From Bathymodiolus japonicus methanotrophic gill symbiont (GTDB taxonomy: Bacteria; Pseudomonadota; Gammaproteobacteria; Methylococcales; Methylomonadaceae), in NCBI RefSeq assembly GCF_019721995.1, contig NZ_BLYC01000012.1:1-64000 (forward strand): DNA of 64,000 nucleotides, read 5' to 3'. Under the pieces are notes generated by a model. The model saw nothing but the letters and a program-made list of their open reading frames with translations. It searched no databases and was not told where the DNA came from. A program made the translations under genes and the position numbers. Of this stretch, positions 47,050 to 56,725 are shown piece by piece. The first letter of the stretch is position 1; each line of letters opens with the position of its first letter.

Positions 47050-48630
47050 ATTTTACCTGAAGTTTCTTAGAAATTCATCAAGGAACCATTCGCAATAAAA
47101 CGGCTACCACCGAATTTACAGGGGAGCTGCTGTATTTGGGGCAAACCCTTTCAAAATCCGGATCCAAAGCCGCTTCGGCAATGATGCGGCGGATATCTGA
47201 AAAGGCGAAACTGGCTCGCCCCTTCACTTTGTGCCGACGTTCCGGATTGGTTTTTAAACGATCCGCGTAAATCTACGTCAGCGTTGTTGCCATCATACAG
47301 AAGTTCAAATGGTTGGTCACTGCCTGCGCATTTCGACACTGACTTTTCTGACTCCCTATGTCTTGCTTGAGCTCTTTGAACCCGGATTCGATTTTCCATC
47401 GCGCACCATAATACTCAATAATCTGTGTGACGGATAAACTTAGATCGTTCGTAAACAAAGCAATCCACTGTGTGCGACGAAACACCCAGACAACCTGAAA
47501 GGGTCGTTTCAATGTTTTCAGCATGACAACGCGACTATAAGCCCTGACTTCACGCTGTTTTCCATAGAGATCCACGGCATACGATCAGGCCTTTTGTTGT
47601 ACTGTTTTTGCCATGTCTGTGGCTGACCCTAGACGCTGCCCGTACTTTTTATTCCGCCCCCTCTGCTTGGGTTTTCTTTTTTCTGGACGATCGTACAGTA
47701 CATTATTGCACCTTAACCTAGAGAGAATATTAAACCGGCTTCCGATAGCTTTGTAAACAGGTTTCCATAGGCCATTGTTGCCAAACCAGCTATCAGTGAC
47801 TGTCAATATCGGAGCGGTGGAAAAATGTTCTGCAATTGCAATCAGCATTTGAGCCGCCTGAGCCATCTTGGTCTGGAAAGGAACGACATCACCTCTTATC
47901 GTGGCGGTTTCTTTTTTTGCCTGAATTGTTTTTAAGGGCAGATAAAGTCGGAAATCTAAAAATAAGCACGCCCAGCGACCTTTGACCTGTTTCAGCAACC
48001 CTACCGATACAATGTTTTGTGCCCATGGATATTTGCTTTGATTCGATTTGGCCGCGTGGTCAAAAATGGCTTCACAGCCGAAGATCTTCTTGCCTACTTT
48101 AGTGATAATGGAGTCATCCAGTGCAACCAATATGCGCCCATCTGTTTCAGGAGACGGAATCAGCTCCCAGATAGTTTTCCACAGCCCAGCCCACGGAAAA
48201 GTTGAAGAAGCCATGAAAGTGTAAAAGCGCTTATTCTTGATCTCAAACCCAAACAACGTATCAAGGCAACGCCAAAGATTAGATGTCATCGACGACGTAA
48301 AGGGAACGATAATAGACAGGATCGTGTAAACAAACAGAGAGGCTCGTTCGCGGCCTAAAGTGGTTTTGGAAAAATGATCTTGAAGCGGAAGTAAAGTATC
48401 GCGTAAAATGAACATGAATGAGGCCGGTTTGTTTGTATAATCAATGTGTTAGGAACTTCCATTATACACTAAAACTAGGCCTCATTCACGACTAACCTGT
48501 TGTTTTTAAAAAGAATTCAAGGATTTTAGTCAACGGAATGCCGTTAATATTAGTAATATCTAATACTTCAGAAAAATAAGCATTAGCTGATATTCTTATG
48601 CTTTAAAAACTAGGCAACTTCAGATTTTAC
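47050..48630 (-). mobile_element. ISd copy 2, complete
   Basis: Element 47057-48623 (1567 bp) with ends CTGAAGTTTCTTAG and CTGAAGTTGCCTAG, flanked by ATTTTAC duplications (47050-47056, 48624-48630). Inserted just upstream of the dgkA copy. Confidence 0.9.
47273..48415 (-). pseudogene. ISd transposase with one internal stop
   Basis: IS4-superfamily transposase of about 380 codons. First Asp in ILVALDDSIITK, second in PILTVTDSWFGNNG, and Y-R-E-K-type YYGARWKIESGFKELKQDIG near the C-terminus. A TGA at 47587-47585 interrupts QQKA*SYAVDLYGK; ISd copy 1 has CGA (Arg) there. Otherwise intact, so recently inactivated. Confidence 0.9.
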
Positions 48631-48651
48631 TTGACAGGAGATTGTGGAAAA

Positions 48652-48792
48652 ATGGCTGTACAACAAACCAAAGGCCTGAAGCGCATTGTGAATGTAGTGT
48701 TTTATTCATACGCGGGATTTAAAGCAGTCTGGTAACATGAGGAAGCGTTTAGACAGGAGTTATTATTGTTGTTGCTGCTGATAACAGCCCCT
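48652..48792 (+). pseudogene. dgkA: truncated diacylglycerol kinase copy
   Basis: ATG at 48652 reads MAVQQTKGLKRIVNVVFYSY, then TAA where the intact copy has AAA (VW*HEEAFRQELL), and after about 47 codons the sequence switches to gcvH at CCCCTGG. A dead product of the tandem duplication. Confidence 0.88.
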
Positions 48793-48875
48793 GGTTATTT
48801 AGCTTAAAAATTAATAATAAGGATGGTTTAGAAAACTTACCGGATGCAGAAGGTTATGAACAAGCGATATCTTGA
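48791..48875 (+). pseudogene. gcvH: gcvH 3' fragment
   Basis: WLFSLKINNKDGLENLPDAEG to the stop, diverged at two codons from the intact gene. Joined to the dgkA fragment at a CCTGG microhomology. Confidence 0.88.
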
Positions 48876-49102
48876 TTTAGCTTGCAGAGGAGCAATGTAA
48901 GCATAAAACTTTATCCACATTAGCTGTGTATAACTTTGTGGATAGTTTGCTAGCAAGAACGTTAAAGGACTGTAATTATTATGATTTTGTTAAATTGACC
49001 AAATAATAGCCAGTGTTATAAATCAATGACTTAAGTCTGTTGTGAGACTTGAGTAAGCAAAAAACATTAAGCATATTTTACTTGACAGGAGATTGTGGAA
49101 AA
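48876..49102 (+). repeat. gcvH-dgkA spacer, second copy
   Basis: Second copy of the spacer, without the B/C/A and ISd insertions, so it shows the ancestral order: ...AAAAAACATTAAGCATATTTTACTT in two parts, leading to the dgkA ribosome site CAGGAG. Confidence 0.85.
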
Positions 49103-49462
49103 ATGGCTGGACAACAGACCAAAGGCCTGAAGCGCATTGTGAATGCAGTGTTTTATTCATACACGGGATTTAGAGCAGTCTGGAAACATGAGGAAGCGTT
49201 TAGACAGGAGTTATTATTGTTGCTAATAACAGCCCCTCTGGCGTTGTGGCTAACAGCTAATAAAATTGAAAGGCTCTTATTGATTGCTAGTGTTGTTTTT
49301 GTGCTGGTGGTGGAGTTATTAAATTCAGCGGTGGAAACGGCAATTGATAGAATCGGCCCTGAACACCATGAACTTTCTGGTCGGGCAAAAGATATAGGTT
49401 CGGCAGCGGTTATGCTATCGTTAGCGCTGGCAGCGTTAACCTGTTCGCTAATTTTAATTTAG
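49103..49462 (+). CDS. dgkA: diacylglycerol kinase
   Basis: 119 residues, small trimeric membrane kinase that recycles diacylglycerol to phosphatidic acid. KGLKRIVNAVFYSYTGFRAV amphipathic start, three membrane helices, and the catalytic ELLNSAVETAIDRIG. The ATG at 49103 was preferred over upstream in-frame starts because CAGGAG lies at the right distance and the family starts there. Confidence 0.93.
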   Translation: MAGQQTKGLKRIVNAVFYSYTGFRAVWKHEEAFRQELLLLLITAPLALWLTANKIERLLLIASVVFVLVVELLNSAVETAIDRIGPEHHELSGRAKDIGSAAVMLSLALAALTCSLILI

Positions 49463-49474
49463 AGGAAATAATAA

Positions 49475-50407
49475 ATGAGTGCATTGATTTGTGGGTCTAT
49501 GGCCTACGATACCATTATGGTTTTTCATGATAAGTTCAAAAACCATATTCTTCCCGAAAAAGTACATATGTTAAATGTATCTTTTTTAGTTCCTGCAATA
49601 CGCCGGGAGTTTGGCGGATGTGCGGGGAATATTGCCTATAATTTACAATTACTCGGTGAACAACCCAAAATTATGGCGACAGTCGGTCATGATTTTGAAC
49701 CGTATGCACAATGGTTGAGTCAATGCAAAATCACTTGTGAGTATATTTCCAAGCTAAATGACCATTATACTGGGCAGGCATATATTACTACCGATGAAGA
49801 CGATAACCAGATTACTGCCTTTCACCCCGGTGCGATGAATGATTCACATACAAATTCAGTACCTCAGAATGCGGGTATAGAAGTAGGCATAGTTTCCCCT
49901 GATGGTAAGCTAGGTATGCAGCAGCATGCACAGGAATTTGCGGATGCTGGAATACCGTTTATCTTTGATCCTGGCCAGGGCATGCCGATGTTCAGTGGCG
50001 AAGAATTGCTGGAATTACTGGATTTATCAACCTGGGCGACCTTTAATGACTATGAGTCTGAATTAATGCAGGAGGGGACCGGCTTAAGCCTGGAGAAAAT
50101 TGCCGCACGTGTAGATGCGCTGGTAATAACTCTAGGCGGCGAAGGCTCCAAGATATACACAGCAGGCGAATGTATAGACATTCCTTCGGCAAAGGCGAAG
50201 CAGTTAAGTGACCCAACGGGCTGCGGTGATGCTTATCGCGCAGGTTTGTTGTTTGGCATTATGAATGAGTATAGCTGGGCTACCACTGGCCGTATTGCTT
50301 CATTACTGGGTTCGATAAAAATTGAGCATCATGGTACACAGAATCATCACTTCACTATGGAGCAATTTAAGGCCCGTTATCAGGATAGCTTTGGCGAGTC
50401 GTTTTAA
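49475..50407 (+). CDS. PfkB-family carbohydrate/nucleoside kinase
   Basis: 310 residues, ribokinase fold. N-terminal ALICGSMAYDTIMVF, substrate-side FGGCAGNIAYNLQLLGEQP and the C-terminal PfkB signature DPTGCGDAYRAGLLFG with the catalytic Asp. The sequence is closest in feel to adenosine-kinase-like members, but the substrate cannot be fixed. It follows dgkA by 12 bases with AGAGGAAAT as ribosome site. Confidence 0.85.
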   Translation: MSALICGSMAYDTIMVFHDKFKNHILPEKVHMLNVSFLVPAIRREFGGCAGNIAYNLQLLGEQPKIMATVGHDFEPYAQWLSQCKITCEYISKLNDHYTGQAYITTDEDDNQITAFHPGAMNDSHTNSVPQNAGIEVGIVSPDGKLGMQQHAQEFADAGIPFIFDPGQGMPMFSGEELLELLDLSTWATFNDYESELMQEGTGLSLEKIAARVDALVITLGGEGSKIYTAGECIDIPSAKAKQLSDPTGCGDAYRAGLLFGIMNEYSWATTGRIASLLGSIKIEHHGTQNHHFTMEQFKARYQDSFGESF

Positions 50408-50499
50408 TCGTTGATATTGAACTTGAATACCGTAGGCTGATGATATGGACTCCTCTCCCACCAACAGTGTCATAATGCACCTAAGAGTAATAACGGAGC

Positions 50500-50799
50500 T
50501 AGGGGAGTCGCTATTTTTGCGAAAGCTTGTTTTGGGCATCCCATCCCAGCCCAAGCAAGCAGCAAAAACTTAACGCGACCACTTATGCCTCCGGCGGCCC
50601 CGATTCGTCCTCGTCACCTCGTCCCGACCCAACAAGGGGTCGGAACATAGGCTCCAAATGACTTGACGCCGTGTCGGATGGCCTTTTATTTTGTCTCCAC
50701 CTTCGCTAACGCTCAGACTCCGACAAAATAACGGCCCTACGGCTATCGCGGACTAAAAATCATCACTTCGCTTAGGCTCCGTTTCCCTGATTTTCAGCG
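50500..50799 (+). repeat. structured element, family C
   Basis: A 300-bp copy; a 5-bp tandem duplication (CATCCCATCCCAG) in the first hairpin loop accounts for the extra length. Confidence 0.95.
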
Positions 50800-50866
50800 A
50801 AGGCAGATGGGGCTGGAAGCGGTATATCCAAGGTACATGGATTTACTGCTGCGCACCTTATATTTT
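50800..50866. other. short flank
   Basis: A frame reading RQMGLEAVYPRY recalls the 'MGLEA-YP' motif of IS3 OrfB proteins. Too short to call. Confidence 0.25.
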
Positions 50867-51379
50867 TTAACCCTCGAAATTCCAGCGCTGTAGCACCTGG
50901 TACACTACGCCATTAGGCGTACTGCAAGATTCTATTAAACAAAATGAATTTACCTGCCAGGCTATCGGCAATACGTTAATATCTACTGGCTTTTGTGCTT
51001 TTCTTACCAAGGTAATATGTGGTTTATACGGTCTTTCTTCAGTGTGTATACCACACTGCTCGACTAGTTGATTTAAGGCTTCAACCAGAATAGTTAATTG
51101 CGCATCATAACGTTGCGTTGTTAAACATAATATCTTAGGCTTTTGCCAAAAATCCAGCTGATTAAACTGTAATTTAAATGGCTGCACACTGATATTCCCT
51201 GCCATTTACCTGAGCAAGCATTCAATTTTAGCATCTGTATTGCCCAGAAACAGCAAAGTGATATGTAAATTAGCTGAGCTTACTTTTCTTAATCCATCTA
51301 GTTTAAGCGATTGATTAAAGTTATCAATTTGCTTTCTCGTCTGCTCACTAGGCCATAAAGCAAAAAATAATCTTTTCAT
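50867..51379 (-). pseudogene. thpR: RNA 2',3'-cyclic phosphodiesterase, nonsense mutation
   Basis: From ATG 51379: KRLFFALWPSEQTRKQIDNF, first HxTx motif HITLLFLGN, then an in-frame TAA after CLLR, then MAGNISVQPFKLQF and second HxTx motif HITLVRKAQ, ending VYQVLQRWNFEG. Two HxTx motifs and the ALWP start identify the LigT/ThpR family. One base change would restore a 170-residue protein. Confidence 0.85.
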
Positions 51380-51395
51380 TGCTGCCTCATTACCT

Positions 51396-51465
51396 TGTAG
51401 GGCGCTGCTTTAGCACGCCAACGATCAAATACCAAGCAAAATGGCGGGCTAAAGTCACGCCCTAC
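51396..51465. repeat. REP-like pair
   Basis: TGTAGGGCG...TTTAGCACGCC and its near-complement GGCGGGCTAAAG...CGCCCTA face each other. Similar layout to 29550-29625, with diverged stems. Confidence 0.7.
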
Positions 51466-51788
51466 TGAGGGTTTAAATAAGTCTTTTTTCTAGCTCCACA
51501 ACAACCTGACGCATTTTAAGTACCGAATCGGGGTTCAGCGAAATTGAACTAATACCATTTTCCACCAGAAATTCAGTGATCTCGGGATAATCAGAGGGAG
51601 CATGACCACAGATACCAATATATTTGCCCTCTTTTTTACACGCATCAATTGCCATTTTTAACATGCGCTTCACTGCCTCATTACGCTCATCAAAAATATG
51701 CGCAACTAAAGTACTGTCCCGATCAACTCCCAGTGTAAGCTGAGTCAAATCGTTAGAGCCTATGCTATAACCATCAAAGATTTTTAAA

Positions 51789-51917
51789 CTGAAGTTTCCC
51801 AATAATTATTTATGGTAAAATTGAAACTATGCTACAACTATATAAAAAAAATAGTCTTTTCATTCGTTTCAAATGCTATTGCCTAAGGGGAATTAAGTAG
51901 GGGTTTGCTATAAACAT
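51789..51917 (+). repeat. repeat D, 129-bp part
   Basis: CTGAAGTTTCCC to ATAAACAT, where ISa begins. It interrupts ppsA. Confidence 0.88.
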
Positions 51918-52150
51918 CATCAGTGTTCCCATTGAAAGAAGAAGTACCTAAACAAAGCAGCCTATAACCTACCTGAAGGTAGCACCACTCGAATATTTCC
52001 ATATTTTTGATTTTAATCACTTATAACAGCAAATAGACACTCTGTAGGCGCCGTAAAAAAACAACAAATAATTTCAAATAAAGCTTGCAATTGCCGAAAG
52101 AATTTTTCTAAAAATTTCCGTTTTAATCACCTCATAAACGGATATCACCC

Positions 52151-53746
52151 GTGCTTAAAGACCTACCACTCTCTGAACATATTCACCAACACTGCAATGA
52201 AAGTATGGAACGTGCCCTGTTAGCAGAGCGTCATCCTTTGTGGGCTCGTTCATGCCCAGAGTTGAAGGATATCGACTTTATTCGCCTTGGGTTATTACGC
52301 TGTATCAGTGTAGCCGATAGTGGTCGCCATTTCCTCCAAACCAATGAACAGATTTATGGCCAGCTGCTTCCCCACTCAACGTATTTTAAATCACTGAAGT
52401 CGCATAGACGAACAAGTATGCTTGAGGCATTTGAACAGCAGAGCTATCATCTTCACTCTGAAACACTGCTATCGCAAGGCATTGATTATCTTAAAGCATT
52501 CCCGGAACTTGACGAATACACCATAGAAGCAGCGGATGGACATTTTATTGATCATACCTGCCATACTGAAAAAAACAGCAATCGGGGAGTCGCTATTTTT
52601 GCGAAAGCTTGTTTTGGGCATCCCAGCCCAAGCAAGCAGCAAAAACTTAACGCGACCACTTATGCCTCCGGCGGCCCCGATTCGTCCTCGTCACCTCGTC
52701 CCGACCCAACAAGGGGTCGGAACATAGGCTCCAAATGACTTGACGCCGTGTCGGATGGCCTTTTATTTTGTCTCCACCTTCGCTAACGCTCAGACTCCGA
52801 CAAAACAACGGCCCTACGGCTATCGCGGACTAAAAATCTTCACTTCGCTAAAGCTCCGTTTCCAGGATTTTCAGCGGGGGAAAGTTTATGCGGCCGGGGG
52901 GATTTACGCGTTGAATCTCAGAAGTGGGTTGCTCAGATTTCTTTGTCTGGTGACAAACGGAACTCAGAGACATCAAGAAATACCTGTGTTACGAGATCAT
53001 ATTGAAAAGCAAAACAAGGGAAATAACAGCTCTCAGAAACATCTCTATGTCTACGATAAAGCCGTCACCGACTTTGTCTGGTGGGATCGGCAGAAACGAC
53101 ATGCTAATTACATGATTTCAATGCTAAAAGAAAATTCAATTGCGACTCTGGTTGAGTCTATCCCTTTTGACTCCCGCCATGAGATCAATACAGGGGTTGA
53201 AGCATACAGTGTGTACGAAAACAAGGGCATCAAATTTAACGTGGTGGATTACCGTGATCCAGAAACCGGAAAACTTCACCGGTTCGTGACAACCTTGCCA
53301 ATGACTATTAACCCTGGAACCATTGCCATGCTGTATTTCAAGCGATGGACGATTGAAAAGACATTCAATAACACTAAAAGTAATTTCTCAAGGAAACTAA
53401 AGCTTGGTCTTCCAATACCCGCTCACTTGAAAATCAAATGCGCCTGACTGCAATGAGCTATAATTTAATGCGCGTGTTTGAAGAGATTTCAAAAACACAA
53501 CAGCCAGAATTGATTCATCCATCGGATAAAAAATATAGCGAGGCTCTGGAGATAAGGCAGCAACAGGCTCAAAAACGAGATCGTTTTGTGAATCCATTAT
53601 TTTCCCAGGCAAGAATATCTCGTATCAGCTCGTATACCATTCGGGCAGTTCAAAACGCAATAATAACAGGAATGTCTTTACAGTGCTTTATGAGCTCTCT
53701 TGTGGCGAGGTTAGTTTCACGGCATCAATTGATAGGGGAACACTGA
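52151..53746 (+). pseudogene. ISa transposase, interrupted and frameshifted
   Basis: GTG replaces the usual ATG. Element C (52582-52876) interrupts after HTEKNS; a 2-base insertion (TTTCTCAAGG) near 53390 shifts the frame before MRLTAMSYNL. Catalytic motifs ADGHFIDH and YFKRWTIEKTFNNTK are present but never in one protein. Confidence 0.9.
52582..52876 (+). repeat. structured element, family C
   Basis: A 295-bp copy starting TCGGGGAG. The intact ISa reads AACAGCAA|GGGGAAAG at this site; nothing is duplicated or lost. Confidence 0.96.
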
Positions 53747-53941
53747 TGAAATTTTTAGAAAATTTTTTTCGGAAATTGCAAGCTTTATTTGAAATTATTT
53801 GTTGTTCTTTTACGGTGCCTACAGAGTGTCTATTTGCTGTTATAAGTGATTAAAATCAAAAATATGGAAATATTCGAGTGGTGCCACCTTCAGGTAGGTT
53901 ATAGGCTGCTTTGTTTAGGTGCTTCTTCTTTCAATGGGAAC

Positions 53942-54221
53942 CAGGCGCGCCATGCTACCTCACGAAATTCCGGGACTCCTGTCGCCATAATTCGTTCACC
54001 TACGCAGCGGATGGGAGATGCCCTGAACGCCCTGCGTCCGCAACGACTACGCACACAAGCCGCTTCGTCATTACTACCTCACTGGCTGGACGGCTATTCG
54101 GAATGCAATTCTTGCTCCTCTCGCGTGCTGCTAGCACACGTCGAATCAGCGAATTGCCCTGTCGCCTATCAGGGACTAAAAATCACCACTTCGCTAAGCT
54201 ACGTTTCCATGATTTTCAGCG
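53942..54221 (+). repeat. structured element, family A
   Basis: A 280-bp copy joining the ISa end (GGGAAC) to ppsA (GCCGATC), antisense to ppsA. Confidence 0.95.
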
Positions 54222-55554
54222 GCCGATCATCGGGTTTTCCTCATCGGTCTCATACACTTCACCACCGAGCATATGTTTGTACTCATTCGTCTTAAAATCA
54301 CTGGTTCGCACTATCACCGGCTTAGGATAAAACGCGGCAGCAATCATACCTATGCCTGCTGAGAGCTTGTCTACAAAAAAAGCTCAGGGGATCAGCAAAA
54401 CCCTGCATCAGCTGCTCGATCTTTTCACTCCCTTTAACATAACGTCCCTGCTGCATATCATATAGTGCCATGGGGTGTGCCTTGATATGGTTGTTAATAA
54501 TAAACTCCATACGTGCTAGCCCTACTCCCTGGTTAGGAATAGCTGCCAGGCCAAATGCCTGCTCAGGATTACCAACATTCATAAATAATTTAGTCTTAGG
54601 CTCTTGCAAATCCTGCAAGTCAATCGACTCAATTTCAAAGTCGATCTGCCCCTGATAAACATAGCCTGTTTCACCCTCGGCACAACACACTGTCACCTCG
54701 GATCCTTCTTGCAATACCTGCATGGCATTCGAAGTACCGACTATTGTGCTGACACCGATTTCCCTGGCAACTATCGCAGCATGGCAGGTACGCCCACCTT
54801 TATTAGTGACTACGGCTGCCGCTTTTTTCATTAATGGCTCCCAATCTGGATCAGTAATATCAGTGACCAGCACTTCACCAGCATTAAATCGGGACGCTTC
54901 ACTTAAATTAGCTATCACCTTTACAACACCAAACCCTATTTTCTCGCCTATGGCTAAGCCACTTAATAACTGCTTACGTTTAGAGGTATCCTCTTTGATT
55001 ATATATTTCTTAATACTTTGAATTTTCTTGCCATGCAACTGCCTGGAATACACGGTTTCAGGCCGTGCCTGAACAATATAAAATTCACCTTCTGCGGTAT
55101 CTTTAGCCCATTCTATATCCATTGCCATGGCATAATGCTCTTCAATGGTAAGTGCATAGCGCGCCAGGGTCATTACCTCATCATCGTTCAGCGTAAAACG
55201 TGCGCGTTCGTTAAGCGTAGTAGAAACATTCAGCGTTTTGAGTTTATCATCATAGATCATCTTCATCTCTTTGGAGCCGAGTTGACGTTTGATAATCGCT
55301 GACTTATTCGCTTGCAAGGTCGGTTTAAAGACAAAAAATTCATCCGGATTAACCCGGCCGCCTACGATATTTTCACCCAGACCGAAAATAGCATTTATCA
55401 TAATGACATTATCATTACCACTTTGCGTATCCAGTGTAAACATAACGCCACTGGTAGCGCGATCACTACGCACCATTTTCTGAATACCCACACATAATGC
55501 AACCTGGCGATAATCAAAGCCACGGCTATGGCGATAACTGGTGGCGCGATCGGT

Positions 55555-55849
55555 CGCTGAAAATCCTGGAAACGGAGCTTTAGCGAAGTGAAGATTTTTA
55601 GTCTGCGATAGCCGTAGGGCCGTTGTTTTGTCGGAGTCTGAGCGTTAGCGAAGGTGGAGACAAAATAAAAGGCCATCCGACACGGCGTCAAGTCATTTGG
55701 AGCCTATGTTCCGACCCCTTGTTGGGTCGGGACGAGGTGACGAGGACGAATCGGGGCCGCCGGAGGCATAAGTGGTCGCGTTAAGTTTTTGCTGCTTGCT
55801 TGGGCTGGGATGCCCAAAACAAGCTTTCGCAAAAATAGCGACTCCCCGA
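55555..55849 (-). repeat. structured element, family C, inverted
   Basis: A 295-bp copy in ppsA, in the sense of the gene. Removing it gives CTGTTT|ACCGATCGC, i.e. LF-TDRA in frame with no duplication. Confidence 0.96.
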
Positions 55850-55948
55850 AAACAGTGAGGCAAAGCATTTGCGTACATGAATCAATAAGGATAATTCACC
55901 ACGTATATTTAAGAAGCTCTCCTGCTGCCCGGCAAAGCTTGCATCGGG

Positions 55949-56208
55949 CAGGCGCGCCATGCTACCTCACGAAATTCCGGGACTCCTGTCGCCGTAATTC
56001 GTTCACCTACGCAGCGAATAGGAGATGCTCCAGCCGCCCTGCGTCCGCCACAGACTGAGCACAAAGCAGCTCAGTCATGGCTACCACAAATGGCTCTACG
56101 GCTATTCGGGATAAAATTTTAGCCTCCCTCGCGCGCTATCGCGCACTTCGGATTGGCAAATTTCCCTGCGCCTTCTGGAGACTATCAGCCCGTCCGGGGC
56201 TGACAGCG
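55949..56208 (+). repeat. structured element, family B
   Basis: A 260-bp copy in ppsA, antisense. Removing it gives GAAGACCTT|CCCGATGCA, i.e. EDL-PDA in frame with no duplication. Confidence 0.96.
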
Positions 56209-56725
56209 AAGGTCTTCAGCCGTTGCTGAAGAGCGCACGGCAACATCAATGTTTTTCTCAGCGTAACCTAACCTGCAGAAAGCTGACGATAGGCTTCCGT
56301 TACTTCCTGCTCTATCTCAGTAGGCAAAGGCTCATTAAGAATTAATTCGCGCTCCGCTTTACCACTTGCCTGTAGCTGAGCAATGTTTCCTATATCCAGG
56401 TCAGCAATCAGCGCATCAATTCGCTGGGCAAGATTGTTTTGCCCAGCGAATTGATAAGCATCACGAGTGGTTGAAAAGCCATTGGGAACATTAACGGCCA
56501 GATGACTCAGCTTCTGATACATTTCCCCCAGGCTGGCATTTTTTTTCACCAACCAGTCCGACATCACCCATGCCCAATGTTGCAAAAAACCTGATGAATT
56601 TCATAGCATCCTCCATAAGTATTGCTTATTTCGAGCATAGCAATAAAAAGGCCACTTTCCCAGCATTTATTATCACACTCTAAGAAAGGTAATAGAGATA
56701 TGAGCAAAACTTATATTTTTTCAGC

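Larger units (their letters stand above)
51918..53941 (+). mobile_element. ISa copy 6 with extended terminal repeat, carrying C
   Basis: ISa from CATCAGTG at 51918 to CACTGATG at 53746, then an inverted copy of its own first ~200 bp (53747-53941), cut by element A 7 bases before the natural end. Same design as 20182-24201. Confidence 0.85.
51473..56604 (-). pseudogene. ppsA: phosphoenolpyruvate synthase, shredded into four pieces
   Basis: Pieces in gene order: 56604-56209 (frameshift in an A-run; KNASLGEMYQKLSHLAVNVP, then a B element right after AED-L), 55948-55850 ([26 protein letters not shown]), 55554-54222 (TDRATSYR, MVRSDRATSGVMFTLDTQSG, phospho-His region GGRTCHAAIVAREIG, frameshift near 54360, EENPMIG) and 51788-51473 ([20 protein letters not shown] to the stop). 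About 100 residues before FDGYSIG are lost. Inserted elements: B, C, A, ISa with nested C, and part of D. PpsA makes PEP from pyruvate. Confidence 0.92.

Noticed and set aside
52582-52876. A/B/C elements as self-splicing introns inserted in genes
   Set aside because: They lie in both orientations relative to host genes (for example sense C but antisense A and B in ppsA) and in non-coding DNA; no group I or group II core motif was seen in them.
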